From contig NZ_UYZY01000004.1 of assembly GCF_900626075.1 (NCBI RefSeq), positions 310,001-374,000 on the forward strand: DNA of 64,000 nucleotides, in the 5' to 3' direction. The notes below the pieces were generated by a model that saw only the letters and a list, made by a program, of their open reading frames with translations, was not told where the DNA came from and made no database searches. Positions within the stretch are counted from its first letter, which is position 1. Every line of letters starts with the position of its first letter. The DNA is from Clostridium transplantifaecale. Its GTDB lineage: Bacteria; Bacillota; Clostridia; Lachnospirales; Lachnospiraceae. The translations under genes were made by a program, and so were the position numbers. Positions 8,810-15,953 of this stretch are shown here, in pieces.

Positions 8810-8975
8810 ACATCTTGAAAGGGTTTCGGCCATTTCAAGGTTTGGGCTATCTACGCCTCAACTATGTTGGCACAAATATCAGTGATCCACGCATTTAGAC
8901 GGTAGAGCCCACGGCGGACCATTGACCTGTAGGTAACCAATCCACGTATATCAGAGTGGCCAATGCCGGGAACTG
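8810..8975 (+). ncRNA. Predicted bridge (seek) RNA of the IS110-family element
   Basis: The region downstream of the transposase gene folds by eye into a 5' hairpin (8814-8820 with 8833-8839), a target loop and a donor loop. The target-loop stem is TGGGCT plus CTAC (8843-8854) with GTAGAGCCCA (8902-8911). The donor-loop stem is CATTG (8920-8924) with CAATG (8961-8965). Inside the target loop, CTCAACT (8857-8863) is the complement of the right target half AGTTGAG (9072-9078), and ATTTAG (8893-8898) equals the left target half (7414-7419). Inside the donor loop, ATATCAG (8948-8954) equals the element's right end (9067-9073). Guides for opposite strands in this order match known bridge RNAs. RNA ends are guesses. 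Two more hairpins lie upstream (8704-8717, 8726-8742). Confidence 0.65.
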
Positions 8976-9863
8976 ACACTCCGAAGCTCTTTCCAGATGT
9001 CTTCAGAAACAAAAAATAAAAGTTTGTGGTGATGTTCCGCAATTTACACTTGACAAAAGTCATTACATATCAGTTGAGATGTGAGGACGCCTCTGTAAGA
9101 TGGCGAACGGGGGAGTGGGAGGGGGGTGAGTCTTCAGTCCTGGTTGGCAGGGTGTGGTGAGGGGAATCCAGGAGAAAAAATTCCTACGGGGACACGCTTC
9201 CGCTTGTGGAATGCGCAACGGATGCTAGCTTCGTGAGAAACCTGCCACCGCACGCTTTTGCACTAAGCTCGATAGGACCTCGCTAAGTGCTCAATGTGTC
9301 AGCAAGCACCGGCGGATTCCAAGGCCCCTTTCGGAACGTTTTCTCCTTCCTTCCACGGGCAGGTGGTTGGCGGGATTGAAGACTCAGCGAAGGTTATTGC
9401 CCCGTCCGCCGGCTTCAGGGGCTGATTGTCTCTTTCGTCAAGTGCGGCGGTGGTATTGTCGCGGCCACGATATAGTCGTAACTATTTAATATTCTGACGA
9501 CATCCAGGGCTGCATAAAAAGAGTATCGGAATAAACACTCTAAGATTCTAAGCTTACACAGTCTCATAGTGAATAGGAGGCAGTTTTCCGGTATTCGGGA
9601 AAGCGTAGTGGCAGCGACAAGCGCCTCCCCTCTTGAAGAAAGAGGACAGATCAGGCGCCGCAGGCCGGGGACCGGGCCGTTATCCTTGAACTGTCCCCTT
9701 TGTCAAGGACACTTTATGAAGTGGGGGACCCGTTTTTTCAGACACCCTTCCTTCCGTGTAGCCTTGATCATGGACACTGAAACAGAGGGAATCCCCCCGG
9801 TTGGATAATCGGCCCAAAGTGTATCCTGATTCTTAGACACACGCTCTCCCCTGCCATGGTATT

Positions 9864-10889
9864 CTATATGATTGGGTGACTCTCGGTACGGGAGGGGCCC
9901 GCACTGGCACCAAGTTCCTCCGGTTTCCGGGCAATCGCCGGAAGTGCCGGTACGTTGGGAATATCCAGTGGATATTCTCCGGTGGTGATAAAGTGGTAAA
10001 ACTCATTGGGGGCAAGCTTTGCAAGATGCCACTGGTAACGCCGGTTATTGTAATACTCCATATAGTCATCAATGATGGACTGTACTTCGCGAAAAGTCCC
10101 GCATCCAGCCAGTTTCGCCCGGATGTGGTCTTTCATATGGCCAAAGAAACTTTCCTGTGGGGCATTGTCCCAGCAGTTGCCCCGGCGTGACATGGACTGG
10201 CGCAGCTTCTTGTCGGAAAGGATGCGGATAAATCGGTAGCTGGTATAATGGCAGCCCTGGTCACTGTGGACAATGGTTTCCTCATGAAGGGAAAGCCCAT
10301 GGTTTTTAACCAGCTGCTTCACCGTTTCAAGGACAAAATCCACTTCCAGGGATTCGCTCAGCACATACGAAAGGATCTGCCGGGTGAAGGCGTCCAGGAC
10401 CGTTGATAAATAAGCAAAGGTCCCGTTATAGGGCAGGTAAGTGATATCGGCTAACAAGACCATCCTGGGCCCATAGCAGTCGAACTCCCGCTTTAGCAGG
10501 TTATCAGCGACATGGCTGGTTTTCAGGGCCCTTGCCATCCTTTTATAAGGGTTGGGGCCCCGGTGCGGGCAGGAAAGCTTAAACTTATCCATCAGCCTCC
10601 GGATCTTTTTCAGGTTCATGACGGCCGGCGGGGTCATATGGAGCAGGGCCATGTAGATCCCTCTGGCCCCTTTGGTGTAACCGTGGAGCCCGTAAGCCGC
10701 CAGGATCCGCTCAAAATCCGCACGGTCCTTCTGTTCCTGAAGTTCTCTGGCCGGGGCCGCTTTCAGCCAGGCATAATAACCGCTCCTGGAAACACCGGCG
10801 GTGGAACAGAGTTCTTTCACTGAAAGGACATTTCCGCTTTGCTGCAGGGTGTTACTGATGATTTCGAAGACACAGGAAGAATCGTTCAT
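9864..10889 (-). CDS. IS3-family transposase OrfB, DDE integrase
   Basis: 341 residues. Catalytic triad Asp148 (LLADITYLP), Asp210 (VHSDQGCHYTS) and Glu246 (PQESFFGHMK), with 35 residues between the second Asp and the Glu, the classic DD(35)E spacing. An HTH_21-like segment precedes it. The N-terminus SVKELCSTAGVSRSGYYAWL is typical of IS150-type OrfB. The gene looks intact. Its frame is also open upstream through a run of A bases in orfA, so it is probably made mainly as an OrfAB fusion by -1 frameshifting, with the ATG at 10889 as a possible separate start. Confidence 0.95.
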   Translation of the reverse strand: MNDSSCVFEIISNTLQQSGNVLSVKELCSTAGVSRSGYYAWLKAAPARELQEQKDRADFERILAAYGLHGYTKGARGIYMALLHMTPPAVMNLKKIRRLMDKFKLSCPHRGPNPYKRMARALKTSHVADNLLKREFDCYGPRMVLLADITYLPYNGTFAYLSTVLDAFTRQILSYVLSESLEVDFVLETVKQLVKNHGLSLHEETIVHSDQGCHYTSYRFIRILSDKKLRQSMSRRGNCWDNAPQESFFGHMKDHIRAKLAGCGTFREVQSIIDDYMEYYNNRRYQWHLAKLAPNEFYHFITTGEYPLDIPNVPALPAIARKPEELGASAGPSRTESHPII

Positions 10890-10900
10890 TAGCCATGCAC

Positions 10901-11320
10901 CTACTTCCTTGTGGTTCGGATGGAGGAAATTTTTTTTAAAAAGGCAACTTCCTGTTTCAGGTAATCAACCTCGTGCCGGAGCTGTTTGAGTTCCTCTTTT
11001 CCCGATACAGGCATACCAGAGTCCGAAGAGGCGGGATTGGCCCTGCCGGAAGAGACACTCCCATCGTGGAAACCGCCATATTTGTTGTACTGCTCCCGGA
11101 TATGGCCGGAGATGCCCCATACCCTGCGCTGGCCGAGGACGGCGGGATCGTAGCCGTATTTCTCGAGGATCTGCCGGGGAGGCATCCCGGCCTGATACTC
11201 CGAATAAAAGAGTTCCTTGAATTCCTTGGTAAAAGCTAACCTGGCCTGGTCCACCCGGTAGGTGAAAGGGTTTTCACGCAGCACCAAAACCTGCTCAGCG
11301 GTGAAAAGATTTTTAATCAT
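10901..11320 (-). CDS. IS3-family transposase OrfA, DNA-binding
   Basis: 139 residues from the ATG at 11320 (MIKNLFTAEQ), which follows AGGAGG (complement of 11327-11332); an in-frame ATG at 11353 has no such site. An HTH region (residues about 25-75) recognises the IS ends, and a heptad pattern near the C-terminus (ELKQLRHEVDYLKQEVAFL) forms the leucine zipper used to multimerise with OrfAB. The sequence A-AAA-AAA, read as TTA-AAA-AAA near 10926-10935, is a standard -1 slippery site. After slippage the frame runs without stop into orfB. Confidence 0.9.
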   Translation of the reverse strand: MIKNLFTAEQVLVLRENPFTYRVDQARLAFTKEFKELFYSEYQAGMPPRQILEKYGYDPAVLGQRRVWGISGHIREQYNKYGGFHDGSVSSGRANPASSDSGMPVSGKEELKQLRHEVDYLKQEVAFLKKISSIRTTRK

Positions 11321-11855
11321 GGGATTCCTCCTGTTCTTGCTTAAGAATACCATAGGCGGCGGAATGTGTCGAAAGGAAAAGGATGTGCGGCCATCATCCA
11401 GGTCAGATACGTCCCTCCTGTCTTTCCATAAGATGTGTCCACGATAAGGGGAATGGGATGTGGGGGATGTCTAAAAGATGGGTCCCCCACTTCGTTCCGT
11501 GTCCACACTTATGGGTACATTATACCTGGCGGAGTCTTTCGTCCCGGCCATAACCTTCCTGTGGGGAAGAAGGGAGAAAAAGATTCCGGAGGGAACCTGG
11601 GAGTTCATCGGCACTTACCGAGGTATTTTCGAGGTTAGTGTCCGTTATGTACTCCAACGAGCGCAAGCGTTTCCCGCAGGAACTTTTTCTGCCCGGATTC
11701 CCCGCCCACGACCATCTGACGCCCGGGACGAAAGACTCATCGATCCCCCTCACCACCCCGGCCCCTGGCCTGACGGCGGCGACCTCATTTCTCAACCCAA
11801 TCCCCATTTTAGGGCTAAACAACTACGCAAACAACCGGAAAATCAAATCCCTGTC

Positions 11856-11884
11856 TTGCAAGGCAATGCCATCTGTATTATAAT
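11856..11884 (+). promoter_or_regulatory. Promoter of trpS
   Basis: TTGCAA (11856-11861), 17-bp spacer, TATAAT (11879-11884). The leader of about 95 nt is A-rich. I see no T-box specifier or antiterminator sequence in it. Confidence 0.75.
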
Positions 11885-11984
11885 GAGAAGGTATTTTCAG
11901 AAAATATGATAATCAGGATAGAAAACATAATACAAAATAAATGCATTAAAACAGCAGAAATTTCAGTAAAAGGAGATAGATTAT

Positions 11985-12989
11985 ATGTTAGACGGCAAGA
12001 AGACATTATTCAGCGGCATGCAGGCGACAGGAAACCTGACACTTGGCAATTATCTGGGAGCGCTTAAGAACTGGGTCAATATCAGCGACGACTACCAGAC
12101 ATTTTTCAGCGTAGTGGATATGCATTCCATCACGGTGCGCCAGGATCCGGCTGAACTGAGGAAAAGAGCCAGAACCCTTCTGACACTTTATATTGCGGCC
12201 GGACTCGATCCGGAGAAGAACTGCATCTATTATCAGTCCCATGTGACGGGACATGCGGAGCTGGCATGGATTCTGAACTGTTTCACCTATATGGGTGAGC
12301 TGAGCCGTATGACCCAGTTTAAGGACAAATCCGCCAAACATGCGGACAATATCAATGCCGGTCTTTTCACTTATCCGGTGCTGATGGCGGCAGATATTTT
12401 GTTATACCAGGCGGACGTCGTGCCGGTTGGCATCGACCAGATGCAGCATCTGGAGCTGACAAGAGATATTGCAATCCGTTTTAATAACATTTACGGAGAC
12501 GTATTTACTGTGCCGGAGGCATATATCGGAAAAGCCGGAGCTAAGATTATGAGCCTGCAGGAGCCGTCTAAAAAGATGTCTAAATCGGATGAGAACCCGA
12601 ATGGAAGCATCTATTTGATGGATGACCCCGATACCATTATCAGAAAATTTAAACGTGCGGTGACTGATTCCGAGGCCTGCGTGCGCTACTGCGACGAACA
12701 GCCGGGAATCAAAAACCTGATTGATATCTACTGTGCATGCACAGGGAAAACTGCCGCGGAGACAGAGAAGGAATTTGACGGGAAAGGTTACGGAGACTTT
12801 AAACTTGCGGTGGGAGAAGCAGTTGTTTCCGTTTTGAAACCGCTTCAGGACCGGTTCGCCGATCTCTCAGGCAATAAAGATTATATTGACGGCGTAATTA
12901 AGGGCAATGCCGAGAAAGCCCAGTATTTCTGCAATAAGACACTTCGGAAAGTACAGAAAAAAGTAGGCTTCCCGGAACGAATCAGATAA
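11985..12989 (+). CDS. trpS: Tryptophan--tRNA ligase
   Basis: 334 residues, normal for bacterial TrpRS. It is a class I synthetase: the HIGH-like signature is TGNLTLGNYLGAL near residue 17, and the KMSKS loop (KKMSKSDENP) is near residue 196. It charges tRNA-Trp with tryptophan in the cytoplasm. The ATG follows AAAGGAG. The gene stands alone between its own promoter and a terminator, just downstream of repeat copy B. Confidence 0.97.
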   Translation: MLDGKKTLFSGMQATGNLTLGNYLGALKNWVNISDDYQTFFSVVDMHSITVRQDPAELRKRARTLLTLYIAAGLDPEKNCIYYQSHVTGHAELAWILNCFTYMGELSRMTQFKDKSAKHADNINAGLFTYPVLMAADILLYQADVVPVGIDQMQHLELTRDIAIRFNNIYGDVFTVPEAYIGKAGAKIMSLQEPSKKMSKSDENPNGSIYLMDDPDTIIRKFKRAVTDSEACVRYCDEQPGIKNLIDIYCACTGKTAAETEKEFDGKGYGDFKLAVGEAVVSVLKPLQDRFADLSGNKDYIDGVIKGNAEKAQYFCNKTLRKVQKKVGFPERIR

Positions 12990-13005
12990 GTTGGTTTCAA
13001 AGGCG

Positions 13006-13051
13006 AAGCTGCCGGCCTCTTCCATTTAACAGGATGGGGCGGCAGCTTTTT
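13006..13051 (+). terminator. Terminator after trpS
   Basis: AAGCTGCC (13006-13013) pairs with GGCAGCTT (13041-13048), followed by T residues. The loop is long but GC-rich inside. Confidence 0.7.
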
Positions 13052-13084
13052 GGAAATGCATTTTTGTAAACGGAGGAAATTAAG

Positions 13085-13984
13085 ATGAGGGTTTTGACGT
13101 ATCAGATAGATGACAGGGAGAGACTGGGAATTTTGAGTAACGATGATCAGTGGATTTACCCTGTGGAATCCATAGGGATGGAGTATCGCGACATGAAAGA
13201 ACTGATCCGGGAGATTAGTGAGTCGGAGATCCAGCTGGCGGAGCATATTGCCGGCAAGCAGCCCTATGAGGCGGAGATTAGAGGGGCAACCCCTTTGGAG
13301 GATGTAAAACTCCTGGCTCCGATTCCAGATCCGGATCAGGACATCATATGTCTGGGTGTCAATTACATCGACCATCTGAAGGAGAGCAGCGACTTTCTTA
13401 AAGGAGCCTATTCGGAAGAACAGGAATATGCCGTCTATTTTGGTAAGAGAGTAAACCGGGCTTCGGGTGATAAGGAAATTATACCCTCTTATCCGGAACT
13501 GGTGGACGGGCTGGATTATGAAGCGGAGCTGGCCGTCATCATTGGAAAAGATGCAAAAGACGTGCCGGAGGAAAAGGCCGGGGAATATATCTTCGGTTAT
13601 ACAATTTTAAATGATGTCAGCGCCAGAAATATGCAGGATCGCCACGGACAGTGGTATTTCGGAAAGAGTCTGGACGGCTTTACACCGATGGGGCCATGGA
13701 TCGTAACGGCAAATGAGTTTGATTTCCCGCCAAAACTTGGTATCAGTTCCAGGGTAAACGGCGAACTCAGGCAGGATGCCAGCACAGGCGATCTGATATT
13801 CGGTATTGCACATATCATCAGTGAGCTTTCGAAAGGAATGACGCTGAGGGCGGGGACGATTATCTCCACGGGTACGCCTGCCGGGGCGGGCGTTGGGTTT
13901 AAACCGCCGAAGTATCTGAAGAAGGGCGATTCTGTGGAATGCAGAATTGAGAAGATTGGGAGCCTGACGAATACGATTGGGTAG
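13085..13984 (+). CDS. Fumarylacetoacetate hydrolase-family protein
   Basis: 299 residues. The C-terminal FAH domain (from about residue 80) shows CLGVNYIDHLKES, the metal ligands in GLDYEAELAVIIGK, and TILNDVSARNMQ. Family members are Mg/Mn enzymes that hydrolyse or decarboxylate acylpyruvates, oxaloacetate or 2-hydroxyhepta-2,4-dienedioates. Substrate specificity cannot be told here. It has a good GGAGG site and no obvious pathway partners. A 13-codon open frame with its own ribosome site follows at 13996-14037 and is probably a gene remnant. Confidence 0.88.
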   Translation: MRVLTYQIDDRERLGILSNDDQWIYPVESIGMEYRDMKELIREISESEIQLAEHIAGKQPYEAEIRGATPLEDVKLLAPIPDPDQDIICLGVNYIDHLKESSDFLKGAYSEEQEYAVYFGKRVNRASGDKEIIPSYPELVDGLDYEAELAVIIGKDAKDVPEEKAGEYIFGYTILNDVSARNMQDRHGQWYFGKSLDGFTPMGPWIVTANEFDFPPKLGISSRVNGELRQDASTGDLIFGIAHIISELSKGMTLRAGTIISTGTPAGAGVGFKPPKYLKKGDSVECRIEKIGSLTNTIG

Positions 13985-14080
13985 AAAGGAGTCCCATGAA
14001 AATTGGTGAGTTTTTGCAGGAGAGTGGTAATCTTTAACGATAGCGTAAATGTTATGCTTATAAAGAAATATTAATTATAA

Positions 14081-14114
14081 AAGTGATCATGAGCCATAGC
14101 TCATGGTCACTTTT
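14081..14114. terminator. Strong hairpin terminator after the FAH-family gene
   Basis: GTGATCATGAGC (14083-14094) pairs with GCTCATGGTCAC (14099-14110) with one mismatch and a 4-base loop, flanked by AAA and TTTT. Confidence 0.85.
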
Positions 14115-14262
14115 ATGATCTGAGCTGAAGAGTGTACAGTGTAAATCAGTCTAAAGGAATCCTTTAGGATAGGTTTAAGGTATCATAAGAAACAAACAAA
14201 ATCGAAGAAAAAAATTTATCAGATAATAATGTATTTTTATGATAATAATAAAACATAATAGG

Positions 14263-14291
14263 TTGACAAATCATACTATAGAGAATATAAT
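14263..14291 (+). promoter_or_regulatory. Consensus promoter of the peptide-transport operon
   Basis: A perfect TTGACA (14263-14268), 17-bp spacer and perfect TATAAT (14286-14291). Such a strong core promoter suggests control by a repressor or by the leader of about 115 nt. The rest of the intergenic stretch 14115-14413 is AT-rich and I see no other defined element. Confidence 0.85.
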
Positions 14292-14413
14292 CATGAGTAT
14301 AAAACAAACATGATTAAATTATCGACATAAACAGCGGGATTTTATGTGGAGCCGATAGTGAGTTTCACAATAAATTATATTAAGAAAAAGGAGAATTTAA
14401 AGGAGGAAGAGAG

Positions 14414-15928
14414 ATGAAGAAAGTGCTATGTATTGCTATGGCGGCTATGATGATTCTTGGGGGCTGCTCGAAGCCGGAAACTACTGCCCCGGTTCAGAAC
14501 CAGGCGGCAGGAGACAGTAAGTCTATTACGATTAGACTGGTCTCTATCCCGAACACATTGGACTGTTATGCGGCGGGAACCATTGACTGTGAGGAGATTT
14601 CAAAACTTCTCTACGATCTGGTATTAGAACCGGATCCGGAGACCGGGGCACCTCTTCCAGGCGTTGTGAAGGAGTGGGAGACGCCGGACGATCTTACAGT
14701 AGTGCTGACTATGGGTGAAGGATACATGTTCCAGAACGGAGAAAAAGCATTACCGGAGGACGTCATTTATTCCATTGAACAAAACAGGGAACATTCATTG
14801 GGCGGACATGCTTTTGGAAGCATTAAGAGCATGGAGGCCGAGGGGGATAACAAGGTGGTTATTCATCTTGAAACTCCGTTCGTAGATACGGTTGCCGCTC
14901 TTACAAGTGTTTATCTGTATGACAAATCTTACTGCGAATCTGCCGGAGAAGACTGGGCCAATAAGCCAGTCGGCACAGGACCGTATAAGTTAAAAGAATA
15001 TGTTCCCGGATCGAAAATAGTTCTGGAAGCATGGGAGGATTATCCTTTTGAGAAATGTTATATGGATGAATATACATTCCTCTGTATGGAAGAAGATTCC
15101 GCTGCCTATATTGCCCTGGAGTCGGGAGACGTGGATGCCACGGCAATCTCTATCGCTGATTACGACCGCGCTTCAGAAAATCAGGCGGTTACTGTTTATG
15201 AAGGAGAGACGATTACCTTATATCAGGTATGGATGAATGTCTCCAAACCGCCGTTTGACAATCTGAACCTCAGAAAGGCTATGGCATATGCGTATAATCG
15301 GGAAGGCTTTTTAGCCCTGAACAAACTGATGACCGTATCGGACAGCTTTGTTCCTAGACAGGCGGAATTCTACTATTCGGCACCCAACGCTATTCATTAC
15401 GATTTAGAGAAAGCTCGTGAACTCCTGGAGGGAGAAGGCTATACACAGAATAATCCGCTTAAAATTGAACTTATTACATATGCCGGTGAGAAGACAAGAC
15501 AGGCTTATGAGGCATACCAGCTGGAGCTTAAACAAATTGGCATAGACATGGAAATTACAACCATGGAATTCGGCGCATATCTTGACAAAATGTACAAGGG
15601 AGAATTTGAAGTGATTTCCGATGACTGGTCGATTCCTCCGTTTCTCATGAATTATATGGCGATGTTATATTCCGGTTCTCAGGGAGACTATAACGGAACC
15701 TTTTTCACGGATGAGCGGTGCGACGAGCTGTATCACATCGCCGCAGGTTCGGCAACGAATCCTCAGGTCGGCCTGGACGCAGCAAAAGAATTGCAGGAGA
15801 TAGCATGGGATCAGGTGCCGTTTATCCCCACATTCTCACCTAAGATGTACTTTGTTGCGGACAAAGACATAAAAGGAGTTGAACTGCAGAATAACGGCAG
15901 ACCTGTTTTAAGAAAATTGTGCCGGTAA
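14414..15928 (+). CDS. Peptide ABC transporter substrate-binding lipoprotein (family 5)
   Basis: 504 residues. It is a lipoprotein: signal peptide with lipobox LGGC (Cys near residue 18). The family 5 (Dpp/Opp/Nik) fold is shown by the order LVLEPDPETGAPLPGVVKEW, DVIYSIEQ, KPVGTGPYKLKEY and LRKAMAYAYNRE. It captures peptides outside the membrane and delivers them to the permeases. First gene of a six-gene operon (to 21782); the next gene is a peptidase, which supports peptide rather than nickel uptake. Confidence 0.92.
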   Translation: MKKVLCIAMAAMMILGGCSKPETTAPVQNQAAGDSKSITIRLVSIPNTLDCYAAGTIDCEEISKLLYDLVLEPDPETGAPLPGVVKEWETPDDLTVVLTMGEGYMFQNGEKALPEDVIYSIEQNREHSLGGHAFGSIKSMEAEGDNKVVIHLETPFVDTVAALTSVYLYDKSYCESAGEDWANKPVGTGPYKLKEYVPGSKIVLEAWEDYPFEKCYMDEYTFLCMEEDSAAYIALESGDVDATAISIADYDRASENQAVTVYEGETITLYQVWMNVSKPPFDNLNLRKAMAYAYNREGFLALNKLMTVSDSFVPRQAEFYYSAPNAIHYDLEKARELLEGEGYTQNNPLKIELITYAGEKTRQAYEAYQLELKQIGIDMEITTMEFGAYLDKMYKGEFEVISDDWSIPPFLMNYMAMLYSGSQGDYNGTFFTDERCDELYHIAAGSATNPQVGLDAAKELQEIAWDQVPFIPTFSPKMYFVADKDIKGVELQNNGRPVLRKLCR

Positions 15929-15953
15929 TCAGACAGAGTATGGGAGGACGAGT

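Larger units (their letters stand above)
7420..9073 (+). mobile_element. IS110-family (IS1111-like) insertion sequence
   Basis: The limits come from comparison with repeat copy A: joining 7409-7419 to 9074 onward restores the site at 4623-4645 with no gap and two base changes. A dinucleotide AG is present at both junctions (7418-7419 and 9072-9073). Inverted GTAATGAC (7427-7434) and GTCATTAC (9059-9066) each lie 7 bp inside the ends, and similarity continues inward. Subterminal inverted repeats and a long non-coding stretch downstream of the transposase gene fit the IS1111 branch. Length is about 1654 bp with one transposase gene, 7528-8649. Confidence 0.85.
9692..11519 (-). mobile_element. 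IS3-family insertion sequence inside repeat copy B
   Basis: The ends are set by imperfect inverted repeats of about 55 bp: 9692 onward (TGTCCCC, then GGACAC and GAAGTGGGGGACCC) and, on the other strand, 11519 inward (TGTACCC, then GGACAC and GAAGTGGGGGACCC). Length is about 1.83 kb, on the long side for IS3. It holds orfA and orfB on the minus strand. I see no exact target duplication; TTAT occurs on both flanks but not directly at the ends. Non-coding stretches of about 170 bp (left) and 200 bp (right) flank the genes. Confidence 0.85.
7409..11805. repeat. Large nested-palindrome repeat, copy B, split by two insertion sequences
   Basis: The copy starts with GGGGGATTTAG at 7409, the base after the preceding stop codon. 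It is broken by an IS110-family element (about 7420-9073), resumes at 9074-9691, is broken again by an IS3-family element (about 9692-11519), and ends near 11805 (CTCAACCCAATCCCC). Arm 1 stem pair: 9128-9142 with 9371-9385. Arm 2 stem pair: 11532-11547 with 11723-11738. Without the insertions it would be about 0.9 kb, slightly longer than copy A because arm 1 has extra bases near 9230-9300. Copy A allows the insertion points to be reconstructed. Confidence 0.85.

Noticed and set aside
9680-11532. Target-site duplication of the IS3 element (TTAT on both flanks)
   Set aside because: The TTAT copies are not at equal distance from the inverted-repeat ends, so the match may be chance.
11885-11984. 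Possible T-box leader for trpS
   Set aside because: No T-box consensus, no terminator hairpin and no specifier loop in the A-rich leader.
13996-14037. 13-residue frame MKIGEFLQESGNL with a ribosome site
   Set aside because: Too short to call; may be the stump of a MerR-like gene, whose proteins often start in this way, but nothing else of it remains.
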